A stretch of 15,000 bases of DNA from Chrysomallon squamiferum (taxonomy: Eukaryota > Mollusca > Gastropoda > Neomphalida > Peltospiridae). Position 1 is the first letter of the stretch. Each line of letters starts with the position of its first letter. The notes beneath the pieces are model-generated. The model was not told where the DNA came from. It was given only the letters and a program-made list of their open reading frames with translations, and searched no databases. The DNA lies in assembly GCA_012295275.1 (NCBI GenBank), contig CM022679.1, positions 1,228,275 to 1,243,274 of the forward strand. The letters are read 5' to 3'. Shown in pieces: positions 8,737 through 15,000 of this stretch. The position numbers and the translations under genes are program-made.

Positions 8737-8750
8737 GTTACCATGGAGAC
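8737..8750 (+). promoter_or_regulatory. X-box-like sequence (RFX-type site), unproven
   Basis: GTTACCATGGAGAC fits the DAF-19/RFX consensus RYYNYY-WW-RRNRAC at all positions. No nearby transcription start or ciliary gene is visible, so occupancy is unknown and the match may be chance. Confidence 0.2.
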
Positions 8751-8827
8751 AAATGTACTGTGAAATGAAAAGAAATTGTTACGCACAGAGGTGTGGAGGG
8801 AAACCCCAGACAACTTTTTGAACTAGA

Positions 8828-9190
8828 TACAACAACAACAACAGCAGCAACAACAACATCAACAATAATTACAATAATAACAAAAACAACAACAACAATA
8901 ATAATAATAACAAAAGCAACATCAACAAAACAACAACAACAAAACAACAACAACAACAATAATAATAATAACAACAAAAACAACAACAACAACAGCAACA
9001 ACAAAACAACAACAACAATAATAATAATAACAACAATAACTAATTATAATAATAATAATAAAAGTAATAATAATAATAACTAATAATAACAGTAATAACA
9101 GTAATAATAATTAATATTATAATGACAATACTACTACTGCTACTAATAATATCAATAATAGTAATAATAGTAATAATAATAGTAAAAAAC
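8828..9190. repeat. AAC/AAT trinucleotide tract with ~60-bp internal repeats
   Basis: CAA and AAT triplets fill about 360 bases. The block CAACAACAACAATAATAATA occurs three times (near 8887, 8950 and 9007), about 60 bases apart, showing superimposed higher-order duplication. Toward 9060-9190 it becomes AATAGT/ACTACT-type. Frames encoding poly-Asn/Thr or poly-Leu/Val are artefacts. Confidence 0.9.
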
Positions 9191-9430
9191 AAAACACTAC
9201 CATGTTTTGCTATAATTAAAAGTAAGATGTGCCTATTTTTAAGGTTTAAAACGTCTTGTATGTTTTTGCCTTAATAAGTTTTCAGGGTCGCGTTGTTGTG
9301 TTTCTGCCACCTTCAGAAATCTATTACCAATAATCAATGACTGAAAATTACAGTTTCTTCCTAATTTACCACTTGAACGCTGCAGTGACTTTGTTGTTTA
9401 CACCACCAGTTCAACTGGTACTCTGCCTTC
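9191..9430. other. Spacer, nothing identified
   Basis: Unique mixed-composition sequence lies between repeats. No gene or repeat was seen. Confidence 0.4.
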
Positions 9431-9700
9431 ATTGAGTAAAAACTCAATATACATACATACATTGAGTAAAATCTCAGTAATACATTAGATCAAAAACAAA
9501 ATACAAGTATAGACACACAAACACACATACTGAATAAAAAGTATACATTACTTCACACTCATGCATACACTGAGCAAAAACTATTACACATATACAATGA
9601 GTAAAAGCTCAATATACAACACAAACATTGAGCAAAAAAATCAATAAAAGATAGTAAAACTCAGTATTTAATGCATATACTGAGTAAAGAGTCTAATTAT
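9431..9700. repeat. Degenerate ~30-bp repeat with a hairpin core
   Basis: Words of the form ATTGAGTAAAAACTCAATAT recur at about 9431, 9461, 9527, 9568, 9596, 9627 and 9678, often 29-30 bases apart. The first copy is a perfect hairpin: ATTGAGT (9431-9437) and ACTCAAT (9442-9448) around AAAA. The copies are diverged and the spacing irregular. Confidence 0.7.
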
Positions 9701-9770
9701 TCACACATTGATCACAGAACTGAAGTGAAGAACGGTTATTTTATGCTCTGCACATGAAATATAACTGATA

Positions 9771-11745
9771 TCACACACATGACTAGACAGTTCTACTGAA
9801 GGGAGGTAATGTTAACTGTAAAATATGACAGAAATAACACACTTGACTAGAGAGATCTACTGAAAAGAGGTAATGTTGACTGAAATAATCTGAGAGATGT
9901 AACACACATGACTAGAAAGATCTACTGAAAAGAGGTAATGTTGACTGTAAAATATGACAGAAATAACACACTTGACTAGAGAGTTCTACTGAAGGGAGGT
10001 AATGTTGTTGACTGTAAAATACAGAAGAGATAACACACATGACTAGAGAATTCTACTGAAGGGAGGTAATGTTGTTGACTGTAAAATACAGAAGAGATAT
10101 AACACAAATGACTAGAGAATTCTACTGAAGGGAGGTAATGTTGTTGACTGTAAGATATGACAGAAATAACACACTTGACTATAGAGTTCTACTGAAGGAA
10201 GGTAAAGTTGTTGACTGTAAAATACGAGAGAGATAACACACATGACTAGAAAGATCTAGTGAAAAGAGGTAATGTTGTTGACTGTAAAATACGAGAGAGA
10301 TAACACACATGACTAGAAAGATCTAGTGAAAAGAGGTAATGTTGTTGACTGTAAAATACGAGAGAGAGATAACACACATGACTAGAAAGATCTAGTGAAA
10401 AGAGGTAATGTTGTTGACTGTAAAATACGAGAGAGATAACACACATGACTAGAAAGATCTAGTGAAAAGAGGTAATGTTGTTGACTGTAAAATACGAGAG
10501 AGATAACACATGACTAGAAAGATCTAGTGAAAAGAGGTAATGTTGTTGACTGATACACATGACTAGAGAGTTCTACTGAAGGGAGGTAAAGTTGTTGACT
10601 GTAAAATACAAGAGAGATAACACACATGACTAGAAAGATCTAGTGAAAAGAGGTAATGTTGTTGACTGTAAAATACGAGAGAGATATAACACATGACTAG
10701 AAAGATCTAGTGAAAAGAGGTAATGTTGTTGACTGTAAAATACGAGAGAGATAACACACATGACTAGAAAGATCTAGTGAAAAGAGGTAATGTTGTTGAC
10801 TGTAAAATACGAGAGAGATAACACACATGACTAGAAAGATCTAGTGAAAAGAGGTAATGTTGTTGACTGTAAAATACGAGAGAGATAACACACATGACTA
10901 GAAAGATCTAGTGAAAAGAGGTAATGTTGTTGACTGTAAAATACGAGAGAGATAACACACATGACTAGAAAGATCTAGTGAAAAGAGGTAATGTTGTTGA
11001 CTGTAAAATACGAGAGAGATAACACACATGACTAGAAAGATCTAGTGAAAAGAGGTAATGTTGTTGACTGTAAAATACGAGAGAGATAACACATGACTAG
11101 AAAGATCTAGTGAAAAGAGGTAATGTTGTTGACTGTAAAATACGAGAGATACACATGACTAGAGAGTTCTACTGAAGGGAGGTAAAGTTGTTGACTGTAA
11201 AATACAAGAGAGATAACACACATGACTAGAAAGATCTAGTGAAAAGAGGTAATGTTGTTGACTGTAAAATACGAGAGATATAACACACTTGACTAGAAAG
11301 ATCTAGTGAAAAGAGGTAATGTTGTTGACTGTAAAATACGAGAGAGATAACACATGACTAGAAAGATCTAGTGAAAAGAGGTAATGTTGTTGACTGTAAA
11401 ATACGAGAGAGATAACACACATGACTAGAAAGATCTAGTGAAAAGAGGTAATGTTGTTGACTGTAAAATACGAGAGATACACATGACTAGAGAGTTCTAC
11501 TGAAGGGAGGTAAAGTTGTTGACTGTAAAATACAAGAGAGATAACACACATGACTAGAAAGATCTAGTGAAAAGAGGTAATGTTGTTGACTGTAAAATAC
11601 GAGAGATATAACACACTTGACTAGAAAGATCTAGTGAAAAGAGGTAATGTTGTTGACTAAAATACAAGAGATATAACACAAATGACTAAAAAGTTCTACT
11701 GAAGGGAGGTAATGTTGTTGACTGAAATACGAGAGATATCGCACA
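9771..11745. repeat. 67-bp minisatellite array, about 30 units, two subfamilies
   Basis: The anchor CACATGACTAG (or CACTTGACTAG, CAAATGACTAG) repeats about 30 times. Spacing is mostly 67 bases, with 62, 64, 65 and 69 variants and one 49-base unit at 10509-10558. The typical unit reads ATAACACACATGACTAGAAA, GATCTAGTGAAAAGAGGTAA, TGTTGTTGACTGTAAAATAC, GAGAGAG. Subfamily A has GAGAGTTCTACTGAAGGGAGG and subfamily B has GAAAGATCTAGTGAAAAGAGG. A-type units dominate the 5' edge (9771-10200), recur near 10558, 11154 and 11482, and close the array. B-type units fill the centre almost without variation. Sixty-seven is not a multiple of three, so it does not encode a repeated protein. Confidence 0.97.
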
Positions 11746-12067
11746 CATTCTGGTCAGGTACGGCACAGTTAATCAGACACTGATTTTATTCATTGCTTTC
11801 TCTCTCTGACTGCTCTCTCAGTATCAGTTAATTTGTTGGGACATTCACCCAACACGATCAGTTTCACCCATTCCAAACATCACAGTAATACGATCATTTT
11901 TCTTCTCTTTTTTTTTCAATTCCAAACATCATAAGTTAATTTCAGCAAGCTTGTGAAAGTTTTTTTTTCCCCCTATCTAGTCAGTGCCTCATTTATATGG
12001 GTATGCTGTTAATAACATAATATTTTTTTTTTATTATCATCATTTTTTTTTTTTTTCTTTTTCTTTC
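11746..12067. other. Spacer with T-rich runs
   Basis: CCAAACATCA-type words recur twice (about 11872 and 11922), and several short T-runs follow. No gene was seen. Confidence 0.4.
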
Positions 12068-12092
12068 TTTTTTTTTTTTTTTTTTTTTTTTT
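12068..12092. repeat. T25 homopolymer
   Basis: There are 25 consecutive T, preceded by CTTTCTTT words. It may be a retroposon tail in minus orientation, but no element body is recognised. Confidence 0.8.
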
Positions 12093-12340
12093 AAGAGTTA
12101 ATTGAGTTCATCATACAAAATATTAGCACAATTTAGAGATTGTGTTATCTTTGCCTGCAGATCTTACTTCACACCTGTCTGTGTAGAACTAAAACTACAT
12201 TTCCTACCTCATCTATTACACAACTCATTACATCCATACCTCTGACTGAGAGTGGAGAACAAACCCCCCACGCCTCTTTTCATAAACCTGTACTCACTCA
12301 CCTGTAAATATTAACTTTTATATGCTAGGATATTCCTCCT
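12093..12340. other. Unique intron-like sequence, nothing identified
   Basis: Composition is moderate. No frame with both plausible splice sites was found. If the 12660 exon is real, this lies in the intron before it. Confidence 0.4.
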
Positions 12341-12399
12341 ACTCCTCCTCCTCCTCATCATCATCATCATCACATTCTTCTTATTATTATTATTATTAT
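12341..12399. repeat. (CTC)n-(ATC)n-(TTC)n-(ATT)n compound microsatellite
   Basis: Successive short trinucleotide runs CTCCTCCTC, ATCATCATCATC, TTCTTC and ATTATTATTATT are joined end to end. Confidence 0.9.
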
Positions 12400-12484
12400 G
12401 AAATCATTTTATATATAGTGTATTTTTAAATTTAATGCAAGTGTGTTTTCTATTTCTTTTCTAAGATAAATGTAGAATAAAAAG

Positions 12485-12486
<2 letters not shown>

Positions 12487-12562
<76 letters not shown>
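12487..12562. repeat. (CT)31-(CA)7 compound microsatellite upstream of the exon
   Basis: Perfect CT dinucleotides (12487-12548) pass directly into CA dinucleotides (12549-12562). The end is about 97 bases before the exon start, within the polypyrimidine/branch-site neighbourhood of the intron. Confidence 0.95.
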
Positions 12563-12563
<1 letters not shown>

Positions 12564-12641
12564 TGCACTTTAACACATTGTACTAAAACGTAACACTTTG
12601 TTGCAGTTAGTCAAACAAAACACTGTATCTTATTATTACAC

Positions 12642-12659
12642 ATTTTTCTGTTTTCACAG
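12642..12659 (+). other. 3' splice acceptor of the 12660 exon
   Basis: A T-rich run interrupted by C and G leads into TTTTCACAG, with the AG at 12658-12659 and no competing AG in the preceding 50 bases. It is a textbook acceptor and sets the exon start. Confidence 0.7.
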
Positions 12660-12838
12660 AAAACATCTGCAGAGATCAAAAACACTGCCCGTCATTGACG
12701 TCCCCAACAACCTCAACACCACGTCGACAACCACGACAACCAACACGCTTCACGTCCGCGATGGATTAGTACACAGGAAATTTTCTGCTCCCGGGGAGAT
12801 TAATGAGAGAGAAGGACTCCAAGGCTCCCCGAAACTAA
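12660..12838 (+). CDS. Internal coding exon of an unidentified gene, with two 14-3-3-type motifs
   Basis: A strong acceptor (T-rich tract then TTTTCACAG) ends at 12659 and a consensus donor GTAAGTGA begins at 12839, giving a 179-bp exon. It opens with the third base of a codon (phase 2 intron before) and closes after the first base of a codon (phase 1 intron after), with 59 whole codons between. Composition changes sharply to GC-richer, CpG-containing, codon-like sequence against AT-rich flanks. The peptide is basic at the start (KHLQRSKTLP), then Thr-rich (residues 20-29), then HRKFSAPGEI (38-47), then acidic/polar. R5-S-K-T8-L-P10 and R39-K-F-S42-A-P44 both fit R-x-x-[S/T]-x-P, the mode-1 14-3-3 pattern, and also suit basophilic kinases. 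No membrane segment or folded domain is apparent, so it is probably a disordered regulatory segment of an intracellular protein. The gene is not recognised and the other exons lie outside or are undetected. The open frame running upstream to 12598 is intronic read-through. Confidence 0.72.
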
Positions 12839-12846
12839 GTAAGTGA
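12837..12846 (+). other. 5' splice donor of the 12660 exon
   Basis: The junction AA|GTAAGTGA matches the metazoan donor consensus through position +6. Reading on past it meets an in-frame TGA at 12844-12846, so splicing here is what keeps the frame open. Confidence 0.7.
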
Positions 12847-13140
12847 CTCGCAAAACTGATTACACGCTTTTAACTTTTCTTCTTCACTGACGACAGCTTC
12901 TAGAAAAATGTCAGCGCAAAGGTTGCTTTTTTTTGTTTTTTTTTTTAAATTTTAAAGAGATATGGAAGTGGAAGATTTTCTTTAGTTATTTGAACATTTT
13001 TAAATTAATGATGATAATGATAATGATGATAAAGCAAATTAATGAATTTTAAATATGCTTGAAATTATCAAAATTAATAATTTTGAGAAATTTTCACGTC
13101 GAAAAAGTTTGAAAATGATATGATAAGTCACTAAATGTAA
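12839..13140. other. Intron sequence downstream of the exon
   Basis: Past the donor the sequence becomes AT-rich, with ATGATAATGATGATAA words at 13005-13035. No further exon is evident. Confidence 0.5.
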
Positions 13141-13165
13141 TTTTTTTTTCTTTTCTTTATTTTTT

Positions 13166-13172
13166 TCTTCTT

Positions 13173-13203
<31 letters not shown>

Positions 13204-13268
13204 TTATTATTATTATTATTATTATAATTATTATTATTATAATTATTATTATCATTATTATTATTATT
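13166..13268. repeat. (TTC)n-(TTA)n compound microsatellite
   Basis: About twelve TTC units (13166-13200) pass directly into TTA units (13201-13268) with a few ATAA interruptions. Confidence 0.95.
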
Positions 13269-13567
13269 TAAGTAAGAATAAAATTTATCAAATTAATTTG
13301 AATTAAAAGCACAAAATGTTATTATAATAAAGCCAATATTTCAGAAATTATTTAGTGGTAATGTAATAATAATAATTTGTAAAAAACGGAGTTTCCTGAT
13401 TGCAGTTATGGATTTAAGGAACAATTTTCTCTGACCTATTTGAGAAGTAATAAAATAAATTGTCTAATCTAACCTGAGGGAAGAAACACAAATCAATAAA
13501 GAAAAAAAAAGAAAAGAAAAATTTCAGTAACCCAATAGTAAATGATTAAAAAAAAAAAATAAAAAAA
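13269..13567. other. AT-rich sequence, nothing identified
   Basis: A-runs and AATAAT words lie in unique sequence. No gene was seen. Confidence 0.4.
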
Positions 13568-13568
13568 A

Positions 13569-13660
13569 TAGTAATAATAATAATAATAGTAATTCTATTA
13601 CTGCTACTACTACTACTACTACTACTACTGATAATAATAATAATAAATAAAAAATAAATA
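13569..13660. repeat. (AAT)n-(CTA)n-(AAT)n microsatellites
   Basis: AATAATAAT, then CTACTACTACTACTACTACT, then AATAATAAT and AAATAAATAA runs follow one another. Confidence 0.9.
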
Positions 13661-13773
13661 AAAATAATAAGAAGAAATGGTTTAATTTTAAATATTCTTT
13701 TTAAATATAATCAAACTATATAGAACAAGCTCTAGCTGTGAGATGGAGCATTCATTATCAGGGTTCTCTGTAT

Positions 13774-13810
13774 TAGAGCAGTTGGTATTTCAGTCACAGG
13801 TTCAGTCTCC
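13774..13810 (+). other. Weak tRNA-promoter-like boxes, possible SINE remnant
   Basis: TAGAGCAGTTGG (13774-13785) matches 11 of 12 positions of a tRNA A-box (TRGCNNAGYNGG), and GGTTCAGTCTCC (13799-13810) resembles a B-box. The spacing is about 20 bases shorter than in a tRNA, and no cloverleaf can be drawn. At best it is a decayed tRNA-derived SINE; it may be chance. Confidence 0.15.
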
Positions 13811-13965
13811 ACTGGGTTACCCTATTCAGTTATTTCACAATCTAGACACTGCTCCCTTATTTATATTTCAAAAAGCATTCTTTGTTCATTTAATATCACC
13901 TCCACAGATAACAATATTATTGTTTATTAAGCATCAAATGTGATTAGTTATGTGTGCTGAAATGT

Positions 13966-14010
13966 TTGTTGTTGTTGTTGTTGATGATGGTGGTGTTGAT
14001 GTTGATGATG
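13966..14010. repeat. (GTT)n/(GAT)n trinucleotide tract
   Basis: GTTGTTGTTGTTGATGATGG and related triplets run for about 45 bases. Confidence 0.85.
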
Positions 14011-14423
14011 AAATCTATAGTTACTCATCACTCTGTTTTGAAAACAGTGAGCAGCAAGACATGTTTTACAAATACACACCCATAGACAGGAGAACATGTA
14101 TCAGTTTTTGGAGCATCAGTCATAGAGCTCTGTTTAGAACAGGAAAAAAAAATACATACATACATATGAAACCATGTATAAATAAAATGTGAAAGACAAA
14201 TAAACATTAACCTGATAACAAAACTGGTTTGGATCAATGAACTTTTTTCCTTTTTTTTTTTTAAATTTTTTTTCATTTTCCAATGCAGGTATAAAACAGC
14301 TATAAAATCTAAACAGACCCACGAGTCAGCCACAGCAAGTTTCCTTAAATTAATCAACCTGCGATGGTTACACACACATAAATCTGATGATGTAGGTAAT
14401 TAAATAGAACACTGATCTGGAGG
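14011..14423. other. Sequence with no supportable feature
   Basis: Plus-strand codons at 14010-14150 read as a moderately protein-like stretch. It starts inside a trinucleotide repeat, ends in A-runs and lacks splice signals, so I do not call it a gene. A T-rich run follows near 14245-14275. Confidence 0.35.
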
Positions 14424-14458
14424 GGATGTGCAGTCCGCACAACAAAAACACCACATCC
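14424..14458. repeat. 7-bp inverted repeat with 21-nt loop
   Basis: GGATGTG (14424-14430) pairs with CACATCC (14452-14458). Inside, GTGC-AGTCC-GCAC offers a competing small hairpin. It lies just before the GC-elevated patch at 14497. Confidence 0.5.
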
Positions 14459-14496
14459 AATTTTATTTTTAGTTTTATTTTATTTTATTAATTAAG

Positions 14497-14630
14497 CTCG
14501 TCTCGCACAGAGAGAGGTACAAGTGCAACAAAAGTGCACTGACGACACCCTCCCCTTCACGGAGCACTGGGTCTGCTCCTGGAGGAACATCAAATGTGAT
14601 GGTTTAGAGGCAGGAGATGGACAGAATTAA
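14497..14630 (+). other. Short GC-elevated open patch, candidate terminal exon
   Basis: A frame on the plus strand is open from a TAA at 14493-14495 to tandem TAA TAA at 14628-14633. It includes the segment CTDDTLPFTEHWVCSWRNIK. AG acceptor-like sites precede it at 14495-14496 (AATTAAG) and 14509-14510 (CTCGCACAG). Use of the first would restore phase with the exon ending at 12838. The opposite strand is also open over most of the same bases, so coding strand is unclear, and the frame is short enough to be chance. No AATAAA was seen after the stop. Confidence 0.18.
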
Positions 14631-14785
14631 TAACTTGTCCACTGTGTGCTGCTGCCAAGACAAGAACTTTTATCTGTTTTTATGATTTAGCAGGTTTTTA
14701 GTTAATTGTCATTACGAATTAATCAGTACACGAAATTTAATTACAGCAGTACCAAGGAAAACAAGAAAGCTGGGAGTAATATCAG

Positions 14786-15000
14786 TAGTAGAGGACTGGT
14801 AGTGAAAGTAGATGTAGCAGAAGGAATGGTAGTTGAAGTAGCGTTGACATGGTGGTGGTGGTGGTGGTAGTAATAGTAGCAACAGTGATGAAGTTGCAGT
14901 TGGTGTTGTGGTAGCAGTAATAGTGATGGTGATAGGGTACTAGTAATGGCAGTGGTGGTAGTAGTAGTAATGCAATAGTAACAGTAGTAATATTGTAGTA
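14786..15000. repeat. GTA/GGT/GTAGTA degenerate trinucleotide tract
   Basis: Triplets GTA, GGT, GAA and CAG fill the end of the window with a purer GGT run near 14850-14868. It is cut by the window edge. Confidence 0.8.

Noticed and set aside
8738-9083. Poly-Asn/Thr and poly-Leu/Val frames
   Set aside because: They are translations of the AAC/AAT trinucleotide tract, with no splice sites or start context.
10246-10446. 66-residue frame with repeated VFYSQQHYLFSLDLSS
   Set aside because: It spans three 67-bp units read in shifting frames; 67 is not a multiple of three, so the frame is incidental.
9771-11745. CRISPR-like array
   Set aside because: Units are tandem with no unique spacers, and the context is eukaryotic.
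13774-13810. tRNA gene
   Set aside because: A- and B-box-like words are too close together and no acceptor stem or anticodon arm can be formed.
14028-14375. 115-codon minus-strand frame and opposing plus-strand frame
   Set aside because: Both run through homopolymers, with no splice signals and no recognisable domain.

Overview
This window looks like nuclear DNA of an animal with large, repeat-filled non-coding regions. It is strongly AT-rich, dense in micro- and minisatellites, and has no compact bacterial or viral gene layout. A clean GT-AG bounded, codon-like exon is present. The mix of (TG)n/(TGTA)n, (CT)n, CACACAGA-type minisatellites and AT trinucleotide runs is reminiscent of lophotrochozoan, and especially molluscan, genomes. 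That assignment is an impression from composition; no gene here fixes the taxon.

Layout. 1-2250 is AT-rich spacer with a TG/TGTA tract, a perfect AT inverted repeat and a 109-bp diverged tandem duplication. 2734-3240 is an A-run followed by a long homopurine stretch and an ATGA repeat. 3290-3475 is an isolated GC-rich, CpG-containing patch. 3780-4260 is T-rich, and 4331-4450 holds a four-copy 31-bp repeat. 4670-5171 is a pyrimidine domain ending in two (CT)n blocks. 5220-5516 on the minus strand is a codon-like stretch that could be a 3' terminal exon. 5622-5983 is a 21-bp minisatellite, and 6476-7453 is a CACACAGA minisatellite of about 45-49 bp. 7735-7840 is a CpG-bearing patch ending in a 15-bp palindrome. 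8033-8560 holds two further short tandem repeats and a perfect 16-bp palindrome. 8828-9190 is an AAC/AAT tract. 9431-9700 is a degenerate 30-bp repeat, followed by the dominant feature, a 67-bp minisatellite of about 30 units (9771-11745).

The best gene evidence is a 179-bp internal exon at 12660-12838 on the plus strand. Its 59 complete codons carry two motifs of the 14-3-3 mode-1 type, RSKTLP and RKFSAP. I do not recognise the protein. Downstream, 13.1-15 kb is again intron- or intergenic-like, with TTC/TTA, CTA and GGT/GTA repeats. A short open, GC-elevated patch at 14497-14630 could be joined to the exon in phase, but this is weak.

The window therefore probably shows introns and spacer around one confident plus-strand exon and one possible minus-strand exon. 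No complete gene, RNA gene, intact transposon or CRISPR array is visible. I found no new multi-gene system. The most distinctive material is the 67-bp array with its hairpin-forming subfamily and block duplications, and the exon with paired 14-3-3-type motifs.
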